Below, one piece after another: positions 9,166 through 17,774 of a stretch of DNA of 64,000 nt. The DNA is from Puniceicoccaceae bacterium (GTDB lineage Bacteria; Verrucomicrobiota; Verrucomicrobiia; Opitutales; Coraliomargaritaceae), in NCBI GenBank assembly GCA_002729725.1, contig PBYS01000079.1:52200-116199 (forward strand). Direction: 5' to 3'. The translations under genes and the position numbers were made by a program. The first letter of the stretch is position 1; each line of letters starts with the position of its first letter. The notes below the pieces were generated by a model. That model was not told the origin of the DNA, did no database searches, and saw nothing but the letters and a program-made list of their open reading frames with translations.

Positions 9166-9234
9166 TGTACATTATTTTCCATTTGCGCTGGGCGGGCCCC
9201 ACTTCACACTTGCCGCTCACACTTCACACTTTCC

Positions 9235-11211
9235 ATGCAAGCACCACTCCCTCCCATCGATTTCAAAGCTGAACTAAACGACGAACAATATGCCGCCGTT
9301 ACCTCTGAGCCAGGCCCGGCCTTGGTGCTCGCTGGCGCAGGCTCAGGAAAGACCCGCACCCTCACCTATCGAGTGGCTTACTTGCTGCACCAAGGCGTGC
9401 AACCCCACGAAATCCTACTGCTCACATTTACCAACAAAGCCTCACGCGAAATGCTGGAACGGGTGGAAGAGCTCACGGGCATCAATGGGCGCCAGCTCTG
9501 GGGCGGCACCTTCCACAGCATCGCTCAACGCATCCTGCGCGTACACGGCGATCTGGTCGGCCTCCAGCGTAACTATACGATACTCGATCAAGGCGAAGCG
9601 GAAGCGATTCTAAAAAACGTCATTCAGACACTGGATTCCAAATTCATCAAAACCAAGAACAACCCCAAGCCCAAAGTGGTCGCGGACATGATCAGTTACG
9701 CGCGCAACACCTGCCGCGAACCACGCGAAGAGGCTGATGAGCGCTACCCCTTCCTCGACGGCATGGCCGACAAGGTCGATAAATTCTACAAGGCCTATAA
9801 GCAGGCCAAACTGGATCAACAAGTGGTCGATTACGATGACCTCTTGGAATACTTCCTCAAACTACTGCGCGAGCAAACCGAGATTCGCGAACAGTATCAA
9901 GCGCGCTTTAAACACATCCTGGTCGACGAATTCCAAGACACCAATCGCCTGCAGTCTGACATCGTGGATCAACTCGCTGGCCATCACCAAGTGATGGCCG
10001 TCGGCGACGACGCACAGTGCATCTACACCTGGCGCGGCGCCGACTTCGATAACATCATGCAATTCGAAGAGCGCCACCCCGGTGCCGAAATCCACAAAAT
10101 CGAAACCAACTACCGCAGCTCGCCCGAGATCTTGGGCTTTGCCAATGCCGTACTGGCATCACAACCGAGCGGCCTTGGATTCTCCAAAGAGCTGCGCGCC
10201 ATCAAACCCTCACGCGAACGCCCCTACTTTGTGCCCGTCATGGACACACGCGGTCAGGCTAAATTTATTATCGAGCGCATCGAGGGGCTGGTCGACGAGG
10301 GACGCAACCTCTCCGATATCGCCATCCTTTACCGCGCCCACTTTCAGGCAATGGACCTGCAAATGGAGCTCACACGTCTCAATATCGATTACCAGATCAC
10401 AAGTGGCGTGCGCTTCTTCGAACAAGCCCACATCAAAGACTTCACTGCGCAGCTGCGCTTCGCCTCCAACCCGGCCGACGTATCCGCCTTTGCTCGCTTC
10501 ACCTGCCTACTGCCCAAGGTCGGCCCCAAGACCGCGGAGCGTATCCATAAATTCACCCGCGAGCGGGCCGCTAAACTAGAGAAGAACTTCTGCGATGTAC
10601 TGGTCTCGCCTGAAGTGCTCAAAAAAGTGCCCGCCGACGCTAAAGAAGAATGGCCCTCGCTCGCCGAAACCATCCGCGAAGTATCCGCGGCCCTCACCGA
10701 GCGGGCTCCAGATGAAATCATTCAACTGGCCCTTGACGGTTGGTATAGCAGCTACATCCGTGAGATCTATCCCAACTGGACTGACCGCGCCGATGACTTA
10801 CAGAGCTTGGTTAGTTTCGCCAACCGCTTTGAAACGATGGAGGAACTGCTGGCACAACTGGTTCTGCTCGCCTCCGAGAGCAACGAGCGCAGCCCCGAAG
10901 AACAACAAAACTGCTTGCGATTGACCACGATCCACCAAGCCAAAGGCCTCGAATTTCCCGTCGTCTTTGTCATCGGACTCGCCGACGGCACCTTCCCACT
11001 CAAGCGCACCATCGACGCAGGCGACCTGGAAGAAGAGCGCCGACTCTTTTACGTAGCCGTCACTCGCGCGGAAGAAGAACTCTATATGAGCTACCCGATG
11101 CTCAACAACCAAGGCAATCAAGTCATGCGTCTTAACCCCAGTCGCTTCATTCAGGAAATCGATCCCAGCCGCTACGAGACACTTAGAGTCGCTCCCACGC
11201 GGCGCTATTAA
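9235..11211 (+). CDS. UvrD/Rep/PcrA-family 3'-5' DNA helicase
   Basis: SF1A helicase of 659 residues. Motifs in order: Q-motif LNDEQYAAV, Walker A AGAGSGKT (34-41), Ia [13 protein letters not shown], Walker [59 protein letters not shown] and [17 protein letters not shown]. It is slightly shorter than typical PcrA/UvrD (about 720), and the C-terminal tail after motif VI is short, so Rep-like or generic UvrD is the safest call. The start was set at ATG 9235 because the region upstream in the same frame is the terminator hairpin at 9130. No Shine-Dalgarno is visible; the 5' flank holds a short duplicated CACTTCACACTT unit. Confidence 0.93.
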   Translation: MQAPLPPIDFKAELNDEQYAAVTSEPGPALVLAGAGSGKTRTLTYRVAYLLHQGVQPHEILLLTFTNKASREMLERVEELTGINGRQLWGGTFHSIAQRILRVHGDLVGLQRNYTILDQGEAEAILKNVIQTLDSKFIKTKNNPKPKVVADMISYARNTCREPREEADERYPFLDGMADKVDKFYKAYKQAKLDQQVVDYDDLLEYFLKLLREQTEIREQYQARFKHILVDEFQDTNRLQSDIVDQLAGHHQVMAVGDDAQCIYTWRGADFDNIMQFEERHPGAEIHKIETNYRSSPEILGFANAVLASQPSGLGFSKELRAIKPSRERPYFVPVMDTRGQAKFIIERIEGLVDEGRNLSDIAILYRAHFQAMDLQMELTRLNIDYQITSGVRFFEQAHIKDFTAQLRFASNPADVSAFARFTCLLPKVGPKTAERIHKFTRERAAKLEKNFCDVLVSPEVLKKVPADAKEEWPSLAETIREVSAALTERAPDEIIQLALDGWYSSYIREIYPNWTDRADDLQSLVSFANRFETMEELLAQLVLLASESNERSPEEQQNCLRLTTIHQAKGLEFPVVFVIGLADGTFPLKRTIDAGDLEEERRLFYVAVTRAEEELYMSYPMLNNQGNQVMRLNPSRFIQEIDPSRYETLRVAPTRRY

Positions 11212-11226
11212 TCCGCCACGCCACGA

Positions 11227-11655
11227 TTATTCGCGCTCTGGTGCTCGCCCCATCACGCTATAAAAAAAAGTAGCTGACCATGTTAATAGGATAATTCCAG
11301 TCAGTGCCTCTAAGGCTGTCACAAATTTAAGCGCTCCCGTAGGCACTTCACTGATACCGAGCGTCGAGTATGTCACGGCTGAATGATAGAAAAAGTCCAT
11401 AAATCCTGCACCAAGATCGCCTGCCAGCTGACCTGCATCGCAGAATACAGAGACAAAATTCAAGCCGCAGGCAAACCCGACAATTACCGTTAAGTGCACA
11501 CACACTAACAGTAAGAGCACCAGCACGGAACGTAAAAAATGATTACGTTGCTGTCCACGCTGCGGGAGGCAATGTAACAGCCGGCCTAAACTCCAATAAT
11601 GAAAAACAACCGCTAGAATCATCAGACTGATCGCAACTATAAAAGCCTGAATCAT
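11227..11655 (-). CDS. Two-TM potassium-channel-like membrane protein
   Basis: 142-residue inner-membrane protein. Three hydrophobic stretches are visible: FIVAISLMILAVVFHY, an aliphatic helix near LRSVLVLLLLVCVHLTVIVG, and a C-terminal LEALTGIILLTWSATFFY. Before the last helix, FYHSAVTYSTLGISEVP resembles the pore helix and selectivity filter of Ion_trans_2 channels, but with TLGIS in place of the canonical TxGYG/TxGFG, so potassium selectivity is uncertain. The start was moved to ATG 11655, which has GGAGAGG about 7 nt upstream. Convergent with the helicase, 15 nt away. Confidence 0.72.
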   Translation of the reverse strand: MIQAFIVAISLMILAVVFHYWSLGRLLHCLPQRGQQRNHFLRSVLVLLLLVCVHLTVIVGFACGLNFVSVFCDAGQLAGDLGAGFMDFFYHSAVTYSTLGISEVPTGALKFVTALEALTGIILLTWSATFFYSVMGRAPERE

Positions 11656-12171
11656 AGTAGCGCCTCTCCAACTTTCCAATTATGAATCAGCAGAGCTGAA
11701 AAAGCTCTAGCATTCATGTTTGCGTCTGAACTGAAAAGGAATTGAATGCGCCTCCAATCACAACGGTTAGCGATGACTCGATGTTTCATAGTAGATATCT
11801 ATTGCAGCCGCCGTGCCAATCAGGCTCTAAGCCTCGCTAAATGATGAATGGTATATAAGCTGCCAAACACATACTTGCAAGCTGCAATAGATATCTCAAA
11901 TACAGCTGCGTTTTGCATGAGACAGAAGGCCTGCATTCTTGTGCCAGATCTTTGTAAATAAAAATCCTCCCCCAAAAGGAGAGAAGGCAGTCACCACATA
12001 GATAGCTCACAAACAATAAGTTATGTAGCAAACAACATCCTCACAGAGACGAAACCGTGCTCAGGCATCCAGGTAATTCAAGCATGTTGGCATGCTGCCT
12101 GTTTAAATACTATTGATCGCGACGCCCTCTGGTTCGCGGCCTAAATATAAAAACAAAGGAAATAGACTACT
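11656..12171. other. Gene-free spacer with a long inverted repeat
   Basis: 516 bp with no convincing gene. A short ORF-like stretch around 11837-12031 on the minus strand has no coding character. The notable content is the 16-bp inverted repeat listed separately at 11793-11896. The promoter of the PRC/BON gene should lie near the right end. Confidence 0.4.
11793..11896. repeat. Perfect 16-bp inverted repeat flanking 72 bp
   Basis: AGATATCTATTGCAGC (11793-11808) is exactly complementary to GCTGCAATAGATATCT (11881-11896). The enclosed 72 bp contains a small AGGCT/AGCCT hairpin. The arrangement resembles a 104-bp MITE-like element, or two operator half-sites in opposite orientation. No transposase ORF fits inside. 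Confidence 0.55.
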
Positions 12172-12804
12172 ATGAAAAAGACAGTAATCACATACGCTTC
12201 CATTATTGCAATCAGTGCAACCGGCTTCGCCAAATCTCCAAATCTCGGCGAGAATTACAAACTTATCCAAAATGATCGCATCGAAACTAAGGTAACCGTT
12301 GAAGATCTCACCGGCACTCCAGTATACGACAAATATGGCGTCGAGATTGGGAATGTTAGCGACATCCAAGTAAATGCTAAAGACGGCAAACTCACCACTG
12401 CTTATCTCTCAGTCGGTGGCACATGGGGCTTAGGCGAGAGTCACGTATCTTTGCCCTACGATCAACTCACACATAATGAAGCCGAAAATCGCTTCACTGT
12501 GGACACCACAGAAAGCGAAATTAAGGCCTACATTGATCACCAACGCCAGACAATGCATCGCGACAGCACCCACAAACAATATGGTGCGCACGATACAAAC
12601 AAGCTAAGTCAGATGTGGCACGATGTAAAATCCAGCCTCAGTGTCGAAGACAATGACCTCGCTGAGGTCGAAGCAGAAATCGAAGACAACACAGTCTACT
12701 TAGAAGGCGAAGTTGAGAGCCAGGCACTCAAACACCAAATCGAAAAAGCCTTTGCCGCGACGACGGATCTACGAATCGTCAACAAAATCGAAGTTGAAAT
12801 GTAA
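12172..12804 (+). CDS. Exported PRC-barrel and BON domain protein
   Basis: 210 residues. An N-terminal signal peptide (MKKTVITYASIIAISATGFAK) leads to a PRC-barrel domain (about 42-118, TGTPVYDKYGVEIGNVSDIQV). The region 144-210 is a BON domain (VKSSLSVEDNDLAEVEAEIEDNTVYL... and LRIVNKIEVEM), the fold of OsmY-type envelope proteins that bind phospholipid. The pair suggests a periplasmic stress protein, in keeping with the neighbouring SDR, DUF892 and cardiolipin synthase genes. A good AAAGGAAAT lies upstream of ATG 12172, and a strong terminator follows at 12834. A specific function cannot be given. Confidence 0.82.
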   Translation: MKKTVITYASIIAISATGFAKSPNLGENYKLIQNDRIETKVTVEDLTGTPVYDKYGVEIGNVSDIQVNAKDGKLTTAYLSVGGTWGLGESHVSLPYDQLTHNEAENRFTVDTTESEIKAYIDHQRQTMHRDSTHKQYGAHDTNKLSQMWHDVKSSLSVEDNDLAEVEAEIEDNTVYLEGEVESQALKHQIEKAFAATTDLRIVNKIEVEM

Positions 12805-12833
12805 ATCATCTACTTAAATTACATTTTATAAAG

Positions 12834-12866
12834 AAGGCCGGGTGTAGAGCACCCGGCCTTTTCTTA
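12834..12866 (+). terminator. Intrinsic terminator after the PRC/BON gene
   Basis: An 11-bp stem AAGGCCGGGTG / CACCCGGCCTT with loop TAGAG is followed by TTCTT. It starts 30 nt after the stop codon. Confidence 0.9.
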
Positions 12867-12982
12867 GCAAGCACACGACAAGTCAGCCACAAAAACTCAG
12901 GTCACTTACCGTATCATGTGCAAATCTTCGAGCGCACAGGCATCACGCAGCGAGCGGCAGAAAAACTCAACCCAACGAAACA

Positions 12983-14452
12983 ATGCCAAGTCTCAGAAAG
13001 AAAATAAATAAGCAGCGCACTCAGAAAAGATCTCGCAAATACATTCTATTTTGGAGTGCGCTCGTTGGCTTCCATATTATTGGTTTCTTTATGTCGCTCA
13101 ATGCGCTCATGAGTGCCCGTACGCCACAGGGCACCACTGCTTGGGTCTTGGCGCTAAACACCGTACCTTTCATATCCGTGCCGACATACTTGGTTTTCGG
13201 AGAAGTCGACTTCGAGGAGTACATTGAAGAAAAGCAAATTTACGCATCACAGATCGAGCCGACAATTCAACGACTGCATGAGACCTTAGAGCAACAAAAC
13301 TTAATTGCAGAGACGTTCAAAGGCTCCGCAGCGCTCAGAGACACTTTACTCCCATTACCAGCCACTCGAAGCAATGCCGCAGAATTGCTCCCCGATGGCC
13401 CCAAAGCCTTTGAATCTATATTTGAGGGAATCTCACAAGCTCAAGATTATGTGCTGATTCAATTTTTCACGATTGCAGATGATGAAGTAGGCTCCGAATT
13501 GGCCAGGCGACTCATCGAGCGTTCCCAAGCCGGTGTTGCCTGCTACGTGATCTATGACGACATTGGCACAAAAGTGAGTGACGACTACTTAGCACCCATG
13601 CATCAAGCGGGCGTGCAGTCAGTCAGTTTCAATGTCGTGCCTCAGTGGAACAAACTCTTCCGTCTAAATTTCAGAAACCATCGTAAACTAATCGTCGTGG
13701 ATGGACACTCGGCGTGGATTGGAGGAATGAATGTAAAGGCCGACTACATGAACTGGCGAGATACAATGGCTCGCTTTGATGGCCCGGTCGTACAAACATT
13801 GCAAGTGAGCTTTCTACAGGATTGGGCCTGGTCACGTGATGAAGTGCTCGAAGATTTAAACTGGCAGCCAAAATCGCACAGTGAACAAGGGCAAGATGTA
13901 GCGGTGGCCAGCCTGCCCTCTAGCCCAACCGATGGCTTCGAGCGCTATACCCTCTTTTTACTCGATGTCATTCACCACGCGGAAGAGCGACTTTGGATCG
14001 CGAGTCCTTACTTCGTCCCCGACGACGTGATCGTGCGCGCTCTACAAGCTGCTGCATTAAGAGGGGTTGAAGTCAAAATACTGATCCCCGATGAGACCGA
14101 CACCCTCATCGCACGATTAGCCCAATTCGCGGCATGGAGCTATATACGTGAGCTCGAAGCTGCCGGGGCAGAAATGTTTCAATATACCAGCCCCTTCATG
14201 CATCAAAAAATCATTCTGTCTGATAATGATTATTGCATCATCGGATCGGCAAATTTCGATAATCGCTCATTTAGACTCAACTTCGAATTGAGTGCAGTCG
14301 TGAGTGATAGAGCATTCAATCGGCAGGTCACTGAAATGCTGCAGCAAGACTTCAATAATGCGACAGCAATTAAACAAAGTGATCTCGATGGACAAGGCTT
14401 CTGGGAACGAGTAAGGGTGCGCGCTTCGCGTCTAGCAGCGCCCGTATTATAA
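12983..14452 (+). CDS. cls: Cardiolipin synthase (PLD superfamily)
   Basis: 489-residue membrane enzyme that joins phosphatidylglycerol, or PG and PE, to make cardiolipin. Two N-terminal TM segments (YILFWSALVGFHIIGFF; TTAWVLALNTVPFISVPTYL) are followed by two PLD domains. The HKD motifs are HRKLIVVDG (about 232) and HQKIILSDNDYCIIGSANFDNRS (about 412), both complete. Length and architecture match bacterial ClsA/Cls. ATG 12983 has no clear Shine-Dalgarno. Cardiolipin synthase fits the stress-gene theme of the area, since cardiolipin often rises in osmotic stress. Confidence 0.93.
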   Translation: MPSLRKKINKQRTQKRSRKYILFWSALVGFHIIGFFMSLNALMSARTPQGTTAWVLALNTVPFISVPTYLVFGEVDFEEYIEEKQIYASQIEPTIQRLHETLEQQNLIAETFKGSAALRDTLLPLPATRSNAAELLPDGPKAFESIFEGISQAQDYVLIQFFTIADDEVGSELARRLIERSQAGVACYVIYDDIGTKVSDDYLAPMHQAGVQSVSFNVVPQWNKLFRLNFRNHRKLIVVDGHSAWIGGMNVKADYMNWRDTMARFDGPVVQTLQVSFLQDWAWSRDEVLEDLNWQPKSHSEQGQDVAVASLPSSPTDGFERYTLFLLDVIHHAEERLWIASPYFVPDDVIVRALQAAALRGVEVKILIPDETDTLIARLAQFAAWSYIRELEAAGAEMFQYTSPFMHQKIILSDNDYCIIGSANFDNRSFRLNFELSAVVSDRAFNRQVTEMLQQDFNNATAIKQSDLDGQGFWERVRVRASRLAAPVL

Positions 14453-14489
14453 GCAATCCAGCAAAGATACCGATCGAACACACGAACTA

Positions 14490-14524
14490 TAAAAAAGCCG
14501 CTGCGCAATACATGCGCAGCGGCT
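14490..14524 (-). terminator. Hairpin terminator for the minus-strand baeRF remnant
   Basis: A perfect 12-bp stem AGCCGCTGCGCA (14496-14507) / TGCGCAGCGGCT (14513-14524) has a 5-nt loop. On the minus strand it is followed by a T6 run, so it terminates leftward transcription. On the plus strand there is no T-run, though the hairpin may still slow readthrough from cls. Confidence 0.8.
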
Positions 14525-14565
14525 CGAATGAACTTATCGGTAATTAATTAATCCATCATATGCTG

Positions 14566-15485
14566 TTAGAAACGAGCAACAGCGACCGCGCGTCGCCCTG
14601 CAGGAATTTGATCTTGTGGCAGAGCGATCACCGAACCGCCGTGGCGATATGTCTCAGAGGCGATGAAGTCCAACAAATCCTGCGCGCAGAGCGTCTGCCC
14701 CTGCTCGTCAAAATCGACGCGCATACGATCAATATCACATTTACCATAGACCGCTTCATCCTCGGCGACAACGGCACTCTCCACACGCCCCATGGCGGCT
14801 GCGATCGCACATTCTGCAATACCTGCGATTTCCTCACCATGCCCCACAGCTTCCTCAATATGGTTTAGTTTAGCAGTGGTTGCCTGCTCTAACTCAGGCT
14901 GCAGAAGCTCCAATGATTCACTTCCAAGCCGGGTGACATCCCAATGACTGGTATCTCGATCTGCATAGAGTCTCCGATTGCCTGAGGCATCGCCTCCACC
15001 TCGACAGCTTGCAGCTCGCTGCCGATTCCACGATAGACCCGCACCTCGCCCTGATTCAAAGACAATACTGTATAGACAGGATTTGATTGCAGGATTGGGA
15101 GCAGGGGCTTCACAGCAAAACGATCACTCACACAGCACATCGGTGAAACCTCATAGTTCAAATGAATGCGGCGCAAAGAGCAGGCATCCAATAATAGTGC
15201 CACTCCCGGTGACGCTTGGCGCAATTGCTCTGGATGCTCGATCAAATCCATGAGCGGTGCTAAGAAACGATCCACCTGACTATCTTCCATGCCTGCGTGC
15301 TGAAGGCCCGAACGAGCCTCATCGACTAAGTCCTTTAAGCGGATCGCGTTCTGGCGAATTTCGACGCCCTGATTGTAAATAGGGAGGAAAACCGATAGCC
15401 GAACACCACCGGATTCCTTAATAATGGGATCGATCAATTCAAGCTTCGATTCGATGTCTAGGATGGGTATTTTTTTATCTATCAT
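14566..15485 (-). pseudogene. baeRF family 3 (release-factor/Vms1-like) gene broken by an internal deletion and frameshift
   Basis: Two minus-strand frames join into one damaged gene. The first (15485-14889, 198 aa) matches the start of bacterial archaeo-eukaryotic release factor family 3: RLSVFLPIYNQGVEIRQNAI, a LAPLMDLIEHPEQLRQAS region, DRFAVKPLLPIL, and VYTVLSLNQGEVRVYRG. The second (about 14940-14566) matches the family C-terminus: AAAMGRVESAVVAEDE, CAQDLLDFIASETYRHGGSVIALP and the AVAVARF end. The frames switch near 14915-14940. The middle third expected in a ~370-residue family member is missing, so a deletion of roughly 200 nt, not a simple sequencing slip, best explains it. Both halves otherwise look undamaged, so the loss may be recent. 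A terminator remains downstream. Confidence 0.7.
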
Positions 15486-15575
15486 AATATTTTTGGTTTT
15501 AGGTTAACGGTTGCAGTTAAGAGTTTTTGAGTGCGAAAGACCACAAAAGCCTAACCAAATGATCAGTAGCGTCGA

Positions 15576-16175
15576 CTAGCCCATCAAACTTGACTCAATC
15601 CAACGCCCGAGTCCGTATACGCTGGCTAGCAAAACCAAGGCGACAGCCGAAGCCTTCAGCTTATTTTCGTCCCACATGTTCAATGCGCGCTCTCCATATA
15701 TTTGCACTAACAAGGCGAGGCCGAAATAGCGAATACCACGAGCCAGTGCAGCGGCCAAAATGAAAGGAAGAAAGGGGTATTCCACAGCGCCCGCTCCCAA
15801 CATCGCAATTTGAAAAGGTATCGGCGAGATGCCCGCGGCTAGTATCAACCAAAAGCCATGTTCATTTAGAGCCTGCTTCAAAGATTCGAAGCCTTCAGAA
15901 CTAGAGAAGGTTTCGATCACAGAACGTCCCCAGCCATCCATAGCGAGCCCCCCGACTGCATAAAAAGCACTGGCCCCTAACAGGCAGGCAAGGGTCACTA
16001 CAGTTGCGGTGCGCCAAAGGCTTTCGCGATGTTTGTGATAATAAGGTATCAGAATCGCTTCCAAGGGAATGGGCACCACTGTAGACTCCAAGAAGGATGC
16101 CAAGCCCATAAAAGATAACTGGCTGCCTGATGCATTGGCACGCGACTTGACGGTATCTACAATTTTTTGAAACAT
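15576..16175 (-). CDS. VTT-domain (DedA/YqaA-like) inner-membrane protein
   Basis: 199-residue polytopic protein of the SNARE-associated/VTT superfamily. The early segment FLESTVVPIPLEAILIPYY carries the family's E-x4-P-x-P re-entrant motif. TM helices follow around TATVVTLACLLGASAFYAVGG and FILAAALARGIRYFGLALLV, with AAGISPIPFQIAMLGAG giving the second re-entrant P-x-P-like loop and ARGIRYF the conserved Arg. Relatives are lipid scramblases or envelope-maintenance proteins of the YqaA branch. Start set at ATG 16175 (MFQKIVDTV); a TTG 18 nt upstream is also possible. No operon partner is evident. Confidence 0.82.
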   Translation of the reverse strand: MFQKIVDTVKSRANASGSQLSFMGLASFLESTVVPIPLEAILIPYYHKHRESLWRTATVVTLACLLGASAFYAVGGLAMDGWGRSVIETFSSSEGFESLKQALNEHGFWLILAAGISPIPFQIAMLGAGAVEYPFLPFILAAALARGIRYFGLALLVQIYGERALNMWDENKLKASAVALVLLASVYGLGRWIESSLMG

Positions 16176-16264
16176 GGAACTGCGGTGAGCCAATAACGCA
16201 AAAGCTTATAGCCGCCCTGCATTTGAAAAAACGTCTCAAATGAAGAGCGGCTCAATCTACAAAT

Positions 16265-16672
16265 TTAAGCAGCATCTTCGGTGCAACTTGCGACCATCTC
16301 ATATTTGCGTTCACTCTCGTCTGCAATCTCACACAGAATCAGTGCAGATTCTGTTGTAGCCTTGGCGCGCATGGTGATGACCACCAAAGGGCGATCTTCT
16401 GACTTTTGAAGCATAATGAGCACCGTATTTGTTTTGAGGAATACACCAATCGTGTTGGCAAACTCTTGAGCTGCTTCGTCATCTTTAAAGCTATAGTATT
16501 TCTCCAGATTCAACGAGTTGGCGTCTTGCTCCAAGCTCCAGCCCTGAAGTGAGGCTAACTTTTTTAAGAGCTCCGGAGCTAGCCAATGCTCTGAATGCGC
16601 TGCTAGGTCCAAATCATCTGCAATTTGGTGGTTCACGTGGTCAGTTGATGTAGGTGCTGTTATTGTATCCAT
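16265..16672 (-). CDS. Pterin-4a-carbinolamine dehydratase-like protein lacking the catalytic His pair
   Basis: 135 residues. The core (LKKLASLQGWSLEQD, then LEKYYSFKDDEAAQEFANTI, later LVVITMRAKATT) follows the spacing of the PCD/DCoH family: a Trp after the first helix, an aromatic-rich strand, F-x-D..A..F, then a strand ending in T. The family's HHP motif is absent; that position reads FLKTNTVLIML, so pterin dehydratase activity is unlikely. It could be a DCoH-like dimerisation or regulatory protein, or only a structural look-alike. The start was taken at ATG 16672 (MDTITAP); a longer frame starts at 16726. Standing alone, it gives no context clue. Confidence 0.45.
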   Translation of the reverse strand: MDTITAPTSTDHVNHQIADDLDLAAHSEHWLAPELLKKLASLQGWSLEQDANSLNLEKYYSFKDDEAAQEFANTIGVFLKTNTVLIMLQKSEDRPLVVITMRAKATTESALILCEIADESERKYEMVASCTEDAA

Positions 16673-16996
16673 AACGCACACTAACCCATTTTCCGTGCCA
16701 AAAAATAATACCACAACGCAAGGCACGATATACCAACAGGATATACCTCACTGTTAGAAAAGCATCAATATCAAGAATGCAATTAGCCCGTTAAAAGCAT
16801 GTTTAATAACGCATTTTGCAATAATGTCTCATACGGGAAAGGTCGCCAATAGAACATCAAACTTATAAACAATCACTTACGGATACGCCCGCCGCATTGG
16901 CATGCCATTTTCTAATTAGACAACGGTGCCTCTTGCACTAGGTCGCATGATCCCATGCAACTGAATAACATCCACAACACTCAAAGAAAGCTTACC
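16673..16996. other. Gene-free spacer
   Basis: A 324-bp divergent region between the PCD-like gene (left) and a small membrane-protein gene (right). It is AT-rich and probably holds both promoters. I see no hairpin with a T-run, no RNA gene and no supported ORF. Confidence 0.35.
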
Positions 16997-17179
16997 ATGT
17001 ACGGATATATACTCACTGCAGTCGCAATGATCTTAGCGATGACTCTCATAATTCTGTTCTTCCTCAAACCAGGGGGATTGGCTCCACACAAGAAAGAGCG
17101 AGCTGATGAGAAGAAAGGTCGCACTCGCACAAAACCAAGCGCTGAGCAGGTCCAACCTGCAAGTGAACTCAATAAGTAA
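16997..17179 (+). CDS. Small single-TM membrane protein, function unknown
   Basis: 60 residues from ATG 16997, preceded by AAAGAAAG; an in-frame ATG lies 42 nt upstream. One helix (YILTAVAMILAMTLIILFFL) is followed by a highly charged Lys/Arg/Glu tail (HKKERADEKKGRTRTK), predicting an N-out, C-in topology. No family is recognised. The strong bidirectional terminator downstream supports it being a genuine transcription unit. Confidence 0.5.
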   Translation: MYGYILTAVAMILAMTLIILFFLKPGGLAPHKKERADEKKGRTRTKPSAEQVQPASELNK

Positions 17180-17260
17180 CCACTGGCGCGCGGGAGGCAA
17201 GCAGCGTAGCTAGCATGCCAGAGTCCTCATACTAGAGCGCTCCCCCGCTTGCCAAAAATA

Positions 17261-17302
17261 AAACCTGCTGATGAAATTTTTTCATCAGCAGGTTTTTTAT
17301 TA
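17261..17302. terminator. Bidirectional intrinsic terminator
   Basis: A 16-bp perfect stem AAACCTGCTGATGAAA / TTTCATCAGCAGGTTT with a 3-nt loop has a T-run on the right and an A-run on the left. It can therefore end both the small membrane gene (plus) and the Pmp3-like gene (minus). Confidence 0.92.
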
Positions 17303-17364
17303 CTTAAATGTCGATAAGCTGCGCAAAGCATAGCTGCAGCTAATTTAAACTCAGCACCCCCAGC

Positions 17365-17526
17365 TTAATCACGAGTCAGTATGATGTAGAGCGCGTGGAT
17401 GATACCAGGAATGTACCCCAGCAGCGTTAAGACAATGTTGATCCAAAACTGGAGGCCAATCCCAACTTGAAGAAAGACCCCAACAGGTGGTAAGAGAATC
17501 GAGAGAAGAATGCGTATTATATCCAT
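17365..17526 (-). CDS. YqaE/Pmp3-family membrane peptide (UPF0057)
   Basis: A 53-residue ORF from ATG (17526-17524) to TAA (17367-17365). It has two hydrophobic helices, MDIIRILLSILLPPVGVFLQ and FWINIVLTLLGYIPGIIHAL, with the family signature LPPVGVF...GYIPGIIHALYII and a short RD end. Pmp3/YqaE peptides are proteolipids induced by salt, cold or envelope stress; how they act is not settled. It is shorter than most gene callers accept but the match is unambiguous. The terminator at 17261 lies just downstream. Confidence 0.92.
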   Translation of the reverse strand: MDIIRILLSILLPPVGVFLQVGIGLQFWINIVLTLLGYIPGIIHALYIILTRD

Positions 17527-17774
17527 GCCGTCCAATTACGCAAACTCCATGCCGAAACACCGCAGCCTCATACGACTTCGTCAAAAAAAAGTTAGTAAAA
17601 AACTCTCTAAGCCTGTCTACACGCGTAAAGACCAGCTATAGGTCGCGATCAAGAATCAATCAGGGAAAATAATCTTTCTTCTATAGGCCACATACAAAGG
17701 CGCAGCTTGCTTGCGTTTTGCACGGCCCACAACTGCAGTCATCTTGCGAGCTGCAATTTGGATAAAAAAATCAA

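Noticed and set aside
9130..9234. Extended N-terminus of the UvrD-like helicase from ATG 9130
   Set aside because: It runs through the perfect terminator hairpin and direct repeats; family homology begins at ATG 9235.
11837..12031. 64-aa ORF in the spacer before the PRC/BON gene
   Set aside because: No coding character, no start signal, and it runs across the inverted-repeat arm.
17369..17584. 71-aa minus-strand ORF over the Pmp3 gene
   Set aside because: It is a shadow frame; the 53-aa Pmp3 ORF has the family signature.
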